The notes beneath the pieces are model-generated. The model ran no database searches. It saw nothing but the letters and a program-made list of their open reading frames with translations, and was not told where the DNA came from. The position numbers were made by a program, and so were the translations under genes. From an uncultured Solobacterium sp. (lineage in GTDB: Bacteria; Bacillota_I; Bacilli_A; Erysipelotrichales; Erysipelotrichaceae), in contig CALBKL010000246.1 of assembly GCA_937895985.1 (NCBI GenBank), positions 1-9,292 of the forward strand: a DNA stretch of 9,292 nucleotides, in the 5' to 3' direction. Shown here one piece after another: positions 1 through 7,273 of the stretch; within the stretch, counting starts at the first letter, position 1, and the number at the start of each line of letters is the position of its first letter.

Positions 1-50
1 ATGTAATTTTAAAGCGGATTTTTCTAAAACCCCAAGTTATTTTACATTAG

Positions 51-86
51 GTAAATAAAAACTGCATGGAAATTCATCCATACAGT
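51..86 (-). terminator. Intrinsic terminator after purB
   Basis: Reading the minus strand, a 10-bp stem (arms at 77-86 and 61-70, one G-U pair, 6-nt loop) is followed at once by TTTTATTT. It lies 22 bp past the purB stop codon and no other gene is visible before the window edge, so it probably ends the scpA-scpB-lipoprotein-purB transcript. Positions 1-50 show no gene or clear signal apart from a short repeat described in the findings. Confidence 0.8.
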
Positions 87-107
87 CTTCATTCTAATCT
101 TGTAATT

Positions 108-1403
108 TTAAAGAATTCCAACACGTTTATAGATTGTGTCAACGTTACGTACATGGTACATTGGATCGAAACAATCCTCAATTTCTTCTAATGTTAGAGT
201 ATTTGTTACATCAGAATTTGCTAACATCAACTCTTTGAAATTGAGATTATTTTCCCACGCTTTAATTGCCTGAGGTTGTACCGTATCATATGCCTTTTCA
301 CGTGACCAACCTTTTTCAATGAGTTTTAACATAAAACGTTGAGAGAAGATAACGCCATTGGTTAGCCAGATATTCTTCTTCATATTTTCTGGGAACACTG
401 TTAGATCCTTTAGAATCCGTCCAAAACGGTTCAACATGTAATCCAATAGTTCTGTTCCATCAGCACAGATAATACGCTCTACACCTGAGTGAGAAATATC
501 TCTTTCATGCCATAGTGGAATATCTTCATATGCTGCTAGCATATATCCACGCATTACTCTTGCGGCACCACAAATATTCTCTGAACCAATTGGGTTACGT
601 TTATGTGGCATTGCACTAGAACCCTTTTGTCCTTTATTGAAATGTTCTTCTGCTTCGCGAACTTCTGTTCTCTGTAAGTGACGGATTTCAGTTGCCATCT
701 GTTCTAAGGAAGAGGCAATCAAGCCCAAAATTGCGAAATAATGTGCATGACGATCACGTTGTAATACCTGTGTAGAAATCGCAGCACTTTGGATACCTAA
801 CTTTTCACATACATAATCTTGTACGAATGGTGGAATATTTGCAAATGTTCCGACTGCCCCAGAAATCTTACCTGCTTCAACATCCTTGCATGCAAGTTCA
901 AAGCGCTCTAAATTACGCTTCATTTCTTCATACCATAACGCAAACACAAGACCAAAGGTTGTAATTTCCGCATGTACACCATGGGTTCTACCCATCATAA
1001 CTGTATCTTTATATTTGAGTGCGTTTGTTTTTAAGATATCCATAAATGTATGAATATCTTCACGTAAAATTTTATTTGCATTCTTGAAGCGAATACCATT
1101 TGCAGTATCTACCACATCAGTGGAAGTTACACCATAGTGAATCCACTTTTTTTCTTCACCAAGACTTTCAGATACACATCTTGTAAATGCGACTACGTCA
1201 TGTCTTGTTTCCTGTTCGATTTCTAGAATACGGTTTACATCAAATTTTGCATTTGAACGAATCTTTTCTACATCCTCAGCCGGAATTTCACCTAGCTTTG
1301 ACCAAGCTTCATCAATGAGAATTTCCACATCTAACCAAGCCTGGAATTTTGCTTCCTCACTCCATACATCACGCATTACCTGTCGGGAATATCTTTCAAT
1401 CAT
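108..1403 (-). CDS. purB: Adenylosuccinate lyase
   Basis: PurB is a cytoplasmic homotetramer of the fumarase/aspartase superfamily. It removes fumarate from SAICAR in de novo purine synthesis and from adenylosuccinate in AMP synthesis. The 431-residue length equals that of the Bacillus subtilis enzyme as I know it, and the key residues fall at the same numbers: His68, His89 and His141 (in the stretch GRTHGVHAE), the mobile signature loop [10 protein letters not shown] at 262-271 with Ser262/263 and Lys268, and Glu275. No key residue is missing, so the enzyme should be active. The start is supported by an AGGAGAG ribosome binding site at 1409-1415. The gene is last in an operon, 37 bp after the lipoprotein gene and downstream of scpAB, rather than inside a purine operon; no purine riboswitch is visible here, so it probably shares the scpA promoter. 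A hairpin terminator follows. Confidence 0.97.
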   Translation of the reverse strand: MIERYSRQVMRDVWSEEAKFQAWLDVEILIDEAWSKLGEIPAEDVEKIRSNAKFDVNRILEIEQETRHDVVAFTRCVSESLGEEKKWIHYGVTSTDVVDTANGIRFKNANKILREDIHTFMDILKTNALKYKDTVMMGRTHGVHAEITTFGLVFALWYEEMKRNLERFELACKDVEAGKISGAVGTFANIPPFVQDYVCEKLGIQSAAISTQVLQRDRHAHYFAILGLIASSLEQMATEIRHLQRTEVREAEEHFNKGQKGSSAMPHKRNPIGSENICGAARVMRGYMLAAYEDIPLWHERDISHSGVERIICADGTELLDYMLNRFGRILKDLTVFPENMKKNIWLTNGVIFSQRFMLKLIEKGWSREKAYDTVQPQAIKAWENNLNFKELMLANSDVTNTLTLEEIEDCFDPMYHVRNVDTIYKRVGIL

Positions 1404-1440
1404 AGCCTCTCTCCTTTTTGTTCAGAAACAACTGCTTGAT

Positions 1441-1926
1441 TTATTTTTCAAGTATGTCATTTACATACTTGCGTGCATCCTCAATGTTATCAGTCACAAC
1501 TAGCACGATAACTCTACCATTATCCTCCAAAACTGCATTTGATATCTTAAATACTTCGGTTGGATAATTATTTTCAATCGTTACTTTTTGTGAATCTAAA
1601 TATGTCAGTAAGTGCTGACGAAGTACATCAACACTTGTATCTTCATCTGCCACAAAAACAGCTATTGTATTCGAGTTTCCTTTATCACTGGCAAGATAGG
1701 CAACCTTATCATCTGTTAAATCTTCACCTTGCATAAAGACACTATCCATAACCTTATCGCTTACTTGTTCCATGGAATCTGATAGGTTTAATTTTCGTAG
1801 TAATTGGGAAGCGACTTTTCCTGCGTCTAATACACGATTTGTATCACGAGTCACAGAAGTGTTATGACGAGTAGTACAACCTACTAGGAAACAAAACGTT
1901 ATTACAACGATTAATTTCTTCAACAT
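1441..1926 (-). CDS. DUF4358-like lipoprotein
   Basis: This is a small predicted lipoprotein of unknown function. From the chosen start the protein has 161 residues. It begins with two lysines and a hydrophobic segment that ends in the lipobox LVGC, so Cys17 would be lipidated and the protein anchored outside the membrane. The rest is a soluble domain of about 140 residues. Its C-terminal part, with AVFVADEDTSVDVL, then NNYPTEVFKISNAVL, then a beta strand VIVLVVTD, resembles the DUF4358 family of Firmicutes as I recall it; this needs a profile search. A start seven codons upstream at 1947 overlaps the scpB stop but has no well-placed ribosome binding site, whereas the ATG at 1926 has AGAGGA eight bases before it. 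The gene lies between scpB and purB and is almost certainly co-transcribed with both. Confidence 0.8.
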   Translation of the reverse strand: MLKKLIVVITFCFLVGCTTRHNTSVTRDTNRVLDAGKVASQLLRKLNLSDSMEQVSDKVMDSVFMQGEDLTDDKVAYLASDKGNSNTIAVFVADEDTSVDVLRQHLLTYLDSQKVTIENNYPTEVFKISNAVLEDNGRVIVLVVTDNIEDARKYVNDILEK

Positions 1927-1934
1927 GAATCTAA

Positions 1935-1940
1935 TCCTCT
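1935..1940 (-). promoter_or_regulatory. Ribosome binding site fixing lipoprotein start
   Basis: AGAGGA on the minus strand sits eight bases before the ATG at 1926. It favours this start over the ATG at 1947, and it gives a signal peptide of typical lipoprotein length with Cys at position 17. Confidence 0.65.
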
Positions 1941-1946
1941 TCTCCA

Positions 1947-2600
1947 TTAAGAATGGAATAATTCCCCATTATCTGCATCTTCTGTACCAAATTGTGGAAG
2001 CTCTGGTAATTCATCTAAACTCAATAGTTTAAAGGAATCTAAGAATTCATCTGTAACAGAATATAGAATTGGTCTTCCCGCTGCTTCACTACGACCATCT
2101 TCTTGAATTAAGCCTCTAGCTACTAACTTACGTAACATCACATCTGCACCAACACCACGAATTTCTTCAATTTCAACACGTGTAATTGGTTGTTTGTATG
2201 CAATAATCGCAAGTGTTTCTAAAGCCGCATTAGAAAGTTTAGCTTCCGTAGAAGTTTGGAATAACTTCTTCGCAGCCTCATGAATAGATGCCTTGGATAA
2301 GAAACGATATTTCTCACCAAAACGTGCTATTTCAATACCACGACTTTCTTGTAAGTAGTATTTCTGCAGATCATCAAATAGTTCTGCCACATATTCTTCT
2401 GTCGCATCCATGGATGCGGCAGCTTGCTCAATGGATAAACCATCATCCCCACAAAGGAATAATAGTCCTTCTAATATCGCAAGCATACGTTCCTTTGGAT
2501 CTGGTTGTTGTTCTTCTGATGATGAAGTTGTTTCATCAAATTCTTCATCCAATACAGCAGCGTTATCTTCTACGATTGTCTGATTTTCCATTTCACTCAT
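1947..2600 (-). CDS. scpB: Segregation and condensation protein B
   Basis: ScpB is the dimeric winged-helix kleisin-interacting subunit of the bacterial SMC-ScpAB condensin. It binds ScpA and helps organise and segregate the newly replicated origins. The protein has 217 residues. The first winged helix begins near residue 38 (ERMLAILEGLLFLCG), and the second contains the family hallmark LETLAIIAYKQPITR (about 126-140) followed by EIEEIRGVG and the GRPILYSVTDEF stretch. An acidic, serine/glutamate-rich extension of about 37 residues precedes the usual start of the domain, and the C-terminus (residues 193-217) is acidic too. The ATG overlaps the last eight bases of scpA and has GAGGAG nine bases upstream, so translation is probably coupled. 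The stop codon TAA overlaps the ATG of the longer possible form of the next gene. Confidence 0.96.
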   Translation of the reverse strand: MSEMENQTIVEDNAAVLDEEFDETTSSSEEQQPDPKERMLAILEGLLFLCGDDGLSIEQAAASMDATEEYVAELFDDLQKYYLQESRGIEIARFGEKYRFLSKASIHEAAKKLFQTSTEAKLSNAALETLAIIAYKQPITRVEIEEIRGVGADVMLRKLVARGLIQEDGRSEAAGRPILYSVTDEFLDSFKLLSLDELPELPQFGTEDADNGELFHS

Positions 2601-3336
2601 TCACCATCTCTCCTCTTCTAAACCAAATTACTTCTTGTTCATCAACCGTAAAGAATAACTTATGTTGACGAGCAAGATCTAATACAGCTAAAAATGTCGC
2701 AATAAACATCTGCGGTTCATGCACATCATCTAATAATGCCTCAAAGCGGAAGGTTTCAGGTAAGTGGTCTAACTTGGCACGTACTTCAATCTGACGATCT
2801 TCCATTGAAATCTCTTTGACTGTATAACGTGCTTCTATCGGTTTGGACAACTGCATACGCATTAAGATACGCTTCATTGCCTTCATTAGATCATATGGGT
2901 TACCTTCGATCTTCAGCTCTTCATCAGAATGTTTCATCCATTGATCCACTTCTGTACTAAGGGGTCTTCCCATCATCATTTGACGTTCTTCAAATAAGGT
3001 ATTTAAGCTTTCACTAATTTCCTTATATTGCTGGTATTCCAACAAACGACGAACCAAGCGTTCCTTTGGATCTTCCTCATACTCATCTTCCAACTCTTCC
3101 TTATTACCAGGAATCATTTTCTTAGATTTATATTCGATTAAAGTCGCTAGCTCCGCCAAATATTCACCCGCAATCTCTAAATGCAATTGTTGCATAGAGT
3201 TTAAGTACGCAATGTATTGGTCAGTTAATTCGTTCATATCTAGATCCATTAAATCCATCTGTTTCTCTTTGATCAGATGTAACATCAAATCAAGTGGACC
3301 ATCAAATTTTTCTATCGTTACCTTGAATTCTTCCAT
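2593..3336 (-). CDS. scpA: Segregation and condensation protein A
   Basis: ScpA is the kleisin subunit that bridges the SMC head domains and carries the ScpB dimer. From the chosen start it has 247 residues. The N-terminal helical domain shows the family opening FKVTIEKFDGPLDLMLHLI (about 4-22), followed by a charged middle linker with the acidic run EELEDEYEEDPKERL, and a C-terminal winged-helix region with MFIATFLAVLDLARQHKL. The frame stays open upstream to an ATG at 3402, but that would add 22 residues unlike the family. The ATG at 3354 also overlaps a promoter -10 box. The ATG at 3336 has AAAAGG eight bases before it and gives the usual N-terminus. It is the first gene of the scpA-scpB-lipoprotein-purB unit and starts after the leuS terminator. 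Confidence 0.95.
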   Translation of the reverse strand: MEEFKVTIEKFDGPLDLMLHLIKEKQMDLMDLDMNELTDQYIAYLNSMQQLHLEIAGEYLAELATLIEYKSKKMIPGNKEELEDEYEEDPKERLVRRLLEYQQYKEISESLNTLFEERQMMMGRPLSTEVDQWMKHSDEELKIEGNPYDLMKAMKRILMRMQLSKPIEARYTVKEISMEDRQIEVRAKLDHLPETFRFEALLDDVHEPQMFIATFLAVLDLARQHKLFFTVDEQEVIWFRRGEMVNE

Positions 3337-3344
3337 ATTTTTTA

Positions 3345-3350
3345 CCTTTT
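3345..3350 (-). promoter_or_regulatory. Ribosome binding site fixing scpA start
   Basis: AAAAGG on the minus strand lies eight bases before the ATG at 3336. It supports that start over the in-frame ATGs at 3354 and 3402. If the promoter just upstream is real, this site sits almost at the 5' end of the mRNA. Confidence 0.55.
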
Positions 3351-3352
3351 GC

Positions 3353-3381
3353 ATTATATCAAATAATCCCCTATCTAACCA
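3353..3381 (-). promoter_or_regulatory. Predicted promoter of scpAB-lipoprotein-purB operon
   Basis: On the minus strand there is a perfect -10 hexamer TATAAT (3353-3358) with an extended -10 TG one base before it. A weak -35 (TGGTTA, 3376-3381) stands 17 bp upstream. It lies between the leuS terminator and the scpA start, where a promoter is needed. The predicted transcript would start only about 12-14 nt before the scpA ATG. Confidence 0.5.
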
Positions 3382-3407
3382 TATCAATCTGATGTTACCC
3401 ACAATGG

Positions 3408-3436
3408 TAAATAAAAACTACCCAAAGGTAGTTTTT
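3408..3436 (-). terminator. Intrinsic terminator of leuS
   Basis: A 10-bp perfect stem (AAAAACTACC paired with GGTAGTTTTT, loop of four) covers 3413-3436, with TTTTTATTT on the 3' side of the minus-strand transcript. It overlaps the leuS stop codon by one base. The stem is flanked by A- and T-runs on both sides, so it could work in both directions, but no plus-strand gene converges on it. Confidence 0.85.
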
Positions 3437-5835
3437 TATCCAACAACAATATTTACAATACGATTTGGCACAATAATGAGTTTACGTACTGTCTTTCCTT
3501 CCATCTGTGCTTGTACAGATGGTAAAGCAAGTGCCATCTCTTCTACAACCTTCTTATCTTCGTCGATATTTGCCATGAATTTACCACGAACCTTACCGTT
3601 GACCTGTACAACCATTTCAACTTGATTCTTTACAAGTTTACTTTCATCGTACGTTGGCCAAGCTTCAAATGTCAGAGTAGTATCATGACCTAAGAATTGC
3701 CATAATTCTTCACCTAAGTGTGGTGCATAACATGCAAACATTTGTACAAAGCCTTCCATATATGGCTTGTAGAGAGTTTCAGCCTTATAACATTCATTGA
3801 TGAAAATCATCATCTGTGAAATAGCCGTATTGAGATTCAAACTTTCGATATCACTTGTGACCTTCTTAACAGTCGCATGATATACCTCATCTAAAGAGCC
3901 GTCATTTGTATCACTGAGTTTATTAGACTCCACAATCAAACGGTGAACACGCTCTAGCCACTTGTGCGCACCATCTACACCCTGCTCACTCCATGGCTTG
4001 CTGGCTTCTAATGGTCCCATAAACATTTCGTATAGACGTACAGTATCTGCACCATATTGTTCAATTAATACATTTGGATCAATCGCAAACTCTGGATAAC
4101 GCTTACCCATCTTAATACCATTTGCACCTAGGATCATACCTTGGTGAACCAACTTCTGGAATGGTTCTTTCGTAGAAACGATACCTTTATCATAGAGATA
4201 ACGATTCCACATACGAGAGTACAACAAGTGTCCTACAGCGTGTTCTGGTCCACCAACATAAAGGTCAACTGGCATCCAGTGTTTCAGTAGTTCTGGATCG
4301 GCAATCGCCTTATCATTCTTTGGATCGATATAACGCAAGAAGTACCAACTACTTCCAGCAGACCCTGGCATTGTACTTGTTTCACGCTTACCCTTGATGC
4401 CATCTATAGTTACATTTACCCATTCTTCATCTTTCGCAAGTGGGGATTGTCCACCCTTACTTGGTTTATAGTCATCTAATACCGGAAGTACAAGTGGTAA
4501 CTCTTCATCACTGATTGCCACATAGCGATCATCTTCAAGATGAACTACTGGAATTGGCTCACCCCAATATCTTTGGCGAGCAAAGATCCATTCACGAATC
4601 TTATAGTTAATCTTCTTTTGACCAATCTTGTTAGATTCTAACCATTCAATCATCTTATCAATAGCTTCCTGTTTATTTAAACCATCAAGCCATTCAGAGT
4701 TAATGTGTAAACCATCTTGTGTCCAAGCTTCTTGCGTTACATCACCACCGGCTAGTACAGGAATGATCTCCATACCAAACTTTTTCGCAAATGCATAGTC
4801 ACGTTCATCATGGGCAGGCACAGCCATAATCGCACCTGTTCCATAGCTTGCTAGTACATAGTCAGAAATCCAGATTGGAATCTTCTTGCCATTTACTGGA
4901 TTAATCGCATATGCACCAGTGAATACACCAGTCTTATCTTTATTTAACTCTGTACGTTCCAAATCAGATTTTGTTGCACATTCTTTACGATATGCTTCTA
5001 CTGCATCTTTTTGCTCGCTACTTACAATCTTGTCAACAAGAACATGTTCTGGAGCAAGTACACAGTATGTTGCGCCAAATAATGTATCACAACGAGTTGT
5101 AAAGACAACAAAGCTATCATCATGACCATCAACCTTAAAAGTAACCTGTGCACCAACGGACTTACCAATCCAGTTACGTTGAATTTCCTTTGTAGACTCT
5201 GGCCAGTCAATGGTTTCTAGTCCTTCCAATAACTTTTCAGCGTATGCTGGAATATCGATTACCCATTGGCGCATATTCTTACGAACAACAGGATATCCTC
5301 CACGTTCACTCTTACCATCAATAACTTCGTCATTGGAAAGTACTGTTCCCAACTCTTCACACCAGTTTACTGGCATATCAACACATTTTGCCAAGCCATC
5401 TTCAAAAAGATGCTTAAAAATCCATTGTGTCCAGTGATAGAAAGAAGGATCTGCTGTAGAAATCTCACGCTCCCAATCATAACTAAAACCAAAGGCACGT
5501 AACTGTTTCTTGAATGTCTCAATATTCTTTTCTGTAAATGTAGCTGGATTATTACCTGTCTTAATCGCATATTGTTCTGCAGGTAAGCCAAAGGCATCAA
5601 ATCCCATTGGATGTAATACGTTAAAACCCTGCATACGCTTCATACGACAGATAACATCTGTTGCGGTATATCCTTCCGGATGACCTGCATGCAAACCAGA
5701 ACCAGATGGATATGGGAACATATCTAACGCATAATACTTAGGCTTTGAAAAATCATAACCATCTGTTTTAAATGTTTGATGTTCATCCCAATACTGTTGC
5801 CACTTCGCTTCAATCTTCTTGTGATCAAATGACAT
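3436..5835 (-). CDS. leuS: Leucyl-tRNA synthetase
   Basis: This class Ia synthetase charges tRNA-Leu with leucine in the cytoplasm. It has 799 residues from the chosen start, normal for a bacterial LeuRS. In order it shows the catalytic start [18 protein letters not shown] with the HIGH motif as HAGH (about 49-52), the CP1 editing domain with TTRCDTLFG (about 246-254) and [15 protein letters not shown] (about 332-346), the second half of the Rossmann core with [16 protein letters not shown], the class signature loop as KMGKR (575-579), the anticodon-binding helices, and a C-terminal domain ending near [10 protein letters not shown]. The editing-site aspartate in AHDERD is kept, so proofreading is likely. 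KMGKR instead of KMSKS is unusual and is discussed in the findings. An ATG two codons upstream (5841) is only two bases from the ribosome binding site, so 5835 is preferred. Expression is controlled by a tRNA-Leu T-box leader. Confidence 0.97.
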   Translation of the reverse strand: MSFDHKKIEAKWQQYWDEHQTFKTDGYDFSKPKYYALDMFPYPSGSGLHAGHPEGYTATDVICRMKRMQGFNVLHPMGFDAFGLPAEQYAIKTGNNPATFTEKNIETFKKQLRAFGFSYDWEREISTADPSFYHWTQWIFKHLFEDGLAKCVDMPVNWCEELGTVLSNDEVIDGKSERGGYPVVRKNMRQWVIDIPAYAEKLLEGLETIDWPESTKEIQRNWIGKSVGAQVTFKVDGHDDSFVVFTTRCDTLFGATYCVLAPEHVLVDKIVSSEQKDAVEAYRKECATKSDLERTELNKDKTGVFTGAYAINPVNGKKIPIWISDYVLASYGTGAIMAVPAHDERDYAFAKKFGMEIIPVLAGGDVTQEAWTQDGLHINSEWLDGLNKQEAIDKMIEWLESNKIGQKKINYKIREWIFARQRYWGEPIPVVHLEDDRYVAISDEELPLVLPVLDDYKPSKGGQSPLAKDEEWVNVTIDGIKGKRETSTMPGSAGSSWYFLRYIDPKNDKAIADPELLKHWMPVDLYVGGPEHAVGHLLYSRMWNRYLYDKGIVSTKEPFQKLVHQGMILGANGIKMGKRYPEFAIDPNVLIEQYGADTVRLYEMFMGPLEASKPWSEQGVDGAHKWLERVHRLIVESNKLSDTNDGSLDEVYHATVKKVTSDIESLNLNTAISQMMIFINECYKAETLYKPYMEGFVQMFACYAPHLGEELWQFLGHDTTLTFEAWPTYDESKLVKNQVEMVVQVNGKVRGKFMANIDEDKKVVEEMALALPSVQAQMEGKTVRKLIIVPNRIVNIVVG

Positions 5836-5843
5836 AATCATAT

Positions 5844-5849
5844 CTCCTT
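5844..5849 (-). promoter_or_regulatory. Ribosome binding site fixing leuS start
   Basis: AAGGAG on the minus strand lies eight bases before the ATG at 5835 but only two before the ATG at 5841. The protein should therefore begin MSFDHKK rather than MIMSFDHKK. Confidence 0.7.
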
Positions 5850-5854
5850 CTCAA

Positions 5855-6060
5855 AATAAAAAACGTCCTACTCTAAGGACGTTATATACGCGGTACCACC
5901 TTAGTTTATGATTGTAAATCAATCATACACCTCAAATCTTCTTTAACGCAGAAGTTACGTATGCTCAAAAGGTGAGTTCATGTAGGTCATCATACCGTGT
6001 CACATCAACCCACGGCTTTCTGAAAATGAATCACTCACTACTATTCTTTATCACTGCATT
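5855..6060 (-). promoter_or_regulatory. T-box riboswitch (tRNA-Leu) upstream of leuS
   Basis: This leader senses uncharged tRNA-Leu and permits leuS transcription only when the tRNA is not aminoacylated. On the minus strand, Stem I spans about 5960-6055. The specifier loop carries GAA-CUC-ACC, with the leucine codon CUC at 5974-5976. Stem III is a clear hairpin at 5907-5927. The T-box proper, GGTGGTACCGCG, lies at 5889-5900; its UGGU bulge (5895-5898) would pair with ACCA, i.e. discriminator base A, as expected for tRNA-Leu. CTAAGG (5899-5904) can pair with CCTTAG (5873-5878) to form the antiterminator. The competing terminator is an 8-bp hairpin (5862-5883) followed by a T-rich tract at 5855-5861. 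Specifier, discriminator pairing and downstream gene all agree. Confidence 0.95.
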
Positions 6061-6066
6061 ACCAAT

Positions 6067-6095
6067 ATATTAACAATCATCATCTATTTTTTCAA
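6067..6095 (-). promoter_or_regulatory. Predicted promoter of T-box-leuS transcript
   Basis: On the minus strand TTGAAA (-35, 6090-6095) and TAATAT (-10, 6067-6072) are separated by 17 bp, with an extended -10 TG one base before the -10. Transcription would start near 6060, exactly where T-box Stem I begins. The -35 lies just after the stop codon of the preceding gene, and no terminator is seen between them, so some read-through into the T-box is possible. Confidence 0.6.
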
Positions 6096-6098
6096 TGC

Positions 6099-6446
6099 TT
6101 AATGATGACAACCACAATGATGCTTTGCAATATCTGGATTATAGTTAAGCGTACCATCAAGATAGGCAAGTACTGCATCATCTGCTCTACCACTAACGCC
6201 ACCATATATTTGAATGCCATTGGAAGATAGAGTTTGCTGTACTGGTAATCCAAATCCTCCTGCTATCACAACATTTACACCTAGCTCTAACGCTATCTGA
6301 CACATTATCACATGCCCATGTCCATTTGGAACATAATCCTTTGTATGAAGAACCGTATTACCTTCAACATCATACAAACGAAAAGCAGGTGTATGACCAA
6401 AGTGCTGATATATCATATCATTTTCAATCGGAACCAAAATCTTCAT
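6099..6446 (-). CDS. NifX/NifB-C-terminal-like cofactor-binding protein
   Basis: This small soluble protein (115 residues) belongs to the dinitrogenase iron-molybdenum cofactor biosynthesis fold (NifX/NafY/NifB C-terminus, MTH1175-like). Evidence is the opening MKILVPIEND, the HFGHTPAFRLYDVEGN stretch (about 15-30), a beta-alpha core with LGVNVVIAGGFGLP (about 55-68), and GGVSGRADDAVLAYLDGTL near the end. Members of the fold bind metal clusters; in organisms without nitrogenase their role is mostly unknown. The C-terminal tail HHCGCHH, together with other His residues (GHGH), looks like a metal-binding tail. It follows the HAD gene by 21 bp and has the ribosome binding site GAGGAGAG, so the two form a small operon. 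No nitrogenase gene is in the window, so a general metal or Fe-S role is more likely; this is inference. Confidence 0.88.
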   Translation of the reverse strand: MKILVPIENDMIYQHFGHTPAFRLYDVEGNTVLHTKDYVPNGHGHVIMCQIALELGVNVVIAGGFGLPVQQTLSSNGIQIYGGVSGRADDAVLAYLDGTLNYNPDIAKHHCGCHH

Positions 6447-6467
6447 ATCGCTCTCCTCAATAGACGA

Positions 6468-7235
6468 TTATCGTAATAATCCTGTTAAGTCATCCAGAAT
6501 ATAATCTGGATGTAATTCATCATTTATACCTTGTTTCATCATCTCTTCACTACCGGCCACATAGAATGTAAGCATCCCTAACTGTAATGCAGGTACAATA
6601 TCTTTTTTAAAGCGATTACCAATCATGATTGTTTCACTTAAGGAATACGGTAGATGACTGCTTGCGGACTTCAGTAATATCTTTGTACCACAACCAAAAT
6701 TCATTGCTTTTACACCAGCCGCATACTCTAGCATACGTACAATCGTTCCATTGCCAATCTTCTCAACTTGATCAACCATTTGAATACGACGATGATCAAC
6801 AGACACAAGTTGGCTACCTTTTCTTAACTGTGTAAAGACATCCTGATATTCATCATAAGATAAACTACTATCCATTCCCACAAAGAAATATTGTGGACAA
6901 TGATGGGTAATATGAAACCCTGTATCGCTTAATACTTGACGAATTCCTTTACCACCGATGTAATCTACATCAATCGCCTTTTTATCATGAGTGACGATAT
7001 ACTCCACTGCAGCCATTGTCGAAGTATAGAGATTCTCTTTTCTAACACCATGAATGCCACAATGTTCTAACTGATTTATGATTTCATCCACTGTTACAGA
7101 TGAACGCTCTGTTAAAATCAGATAACTAATATTCTCCATTTGTAAACACTGGATCAGTTCTTTGGCACCTGGCATTGCTTGTTTTTGTTGCATCAATGTT
7201 TCTAATTGTATGATATAGCCTTTACTTGTTAACAT
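6468..7235 (-). CDS. NagD-like HAD protein, catalytically degenerate
   Basis: This 255-residue protein resembles HAD superfamily subclass IIA (NagD/4-nitrophenylphosphatase-like sugar- or nucleotide-phosphatases). The match is by pattern: KGYI opening, PGAKELIQCLQ after motif I, ILTER (motif II, Thr42 kept), a C2-type cap, GNGTIVRMLEYAAG (161-174), and MIGNRFKKDI (204-213, motif IV) followed by ALQLGMLTFYVAGSEE. The active site looks lost. The DLDGT nucleophile motif is replaced by QLE-TL (Gln10, Glu12, with one residue deleted). The motif III GKP becomes GCG (181-183), and the motif IV Asp becomes Asn207. The frame is intact and has a GAGGGA ribosome binding site, so it is not a decayed gene. 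It is probably a non-enzymatic or altered-function member. It is transcribed divergently from the phosphoesterase-fold gene and together with the NifX-like gene. Confidence 0.82.
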   Translation of the reverse strand: MLTSKGYIIQLETLMQQKQAMPGAKELIQCLQMENISYLILTERSSVTVDEIINQLEHCGIHGVRKENLYTSTMAAVEYIVTHDKKAIDVDYIGGKGIRQVLSDTGFHITHHCPQYFFVGMDSSLSYDEYQDVFTQLRKGSQLVSVDHRRIQMVDQVEKIGNGTIVRMLEYAAGVKAMNFGCGTKILLKSASSHLPYSLSETIMIGNRFKKDIVPALQLGMLTFYVAGSEEMMKQGINDELHPDYILDDLTGLLR

Positions 7236-7254
7236 TTTCTTCCCTCGTGTGCTT

Positions 7255-7263
7255 ATTGTACCA
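7255..7263 (-). promoter_or_regulatory. Predicted promoter of HAD/NifX-like operon
   Basis: On the minus strand TGGTACAAT gives an extended -10 (TGN before TACAAT, five of six consensus bases) about 20 bp before the HAD start codon. No good -35 is visible 16-18 bp upstream. A second possible -10 (TATAAT) on this strand occupies 7279-7284. Confidence 0.4.
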
Positions 7264-7273
7264 CATAGATGTG
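7262..7273. promoter_or_regulatory. Palindrome between divergent promoters, possible operator
   Basis: CACAT-AG-ATGTG is a perfect 5-bp inverted repeat around a 2-bp centre, with further pairing TA/TA two bases out on each side. It touches the extended -10 elements of both divergent promoters, so a bound protein could repress both genes. Its role as an operator is inference. Confidence 0.35.

Noticed and set aside
2288..2668. Plus-strand open frame of 126 codons opposite scpB and scpA
   Set aside because: It lies antisense to two firmly identified genes, has no convincing ribosome binding site and encodes no recognisable domain.
3337..3402. 22-residue N-terminal extension of ScpA
   Set aside because: It does not resemble ScpA N-termini, and it contains the predicted -10 box; the ATG at 3336 has the better ribosome binding site.
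3212..3625. Plus-strand open frame of 137 codons
   Set aside because: It runs across the scpA start, the leuS terminator and the leuS end; its composition is that of a complement of coding sequence, and no family is recognisable.
6099..6446. Nitrogen fixation function for the NifX-like gene
   Set aside because: No nif structural or assembly genes are present, and stand-alone members of this fold are common in organisms that do not fix nitrogen.
6468..7235. HAD gene as a pseudogene
   Set aside because: The substitutions are in frame, there are no stops or frameshifts, and the ribosome binding site and operon spacing are intact. Loss of catalysis does not mean loss of the gene.
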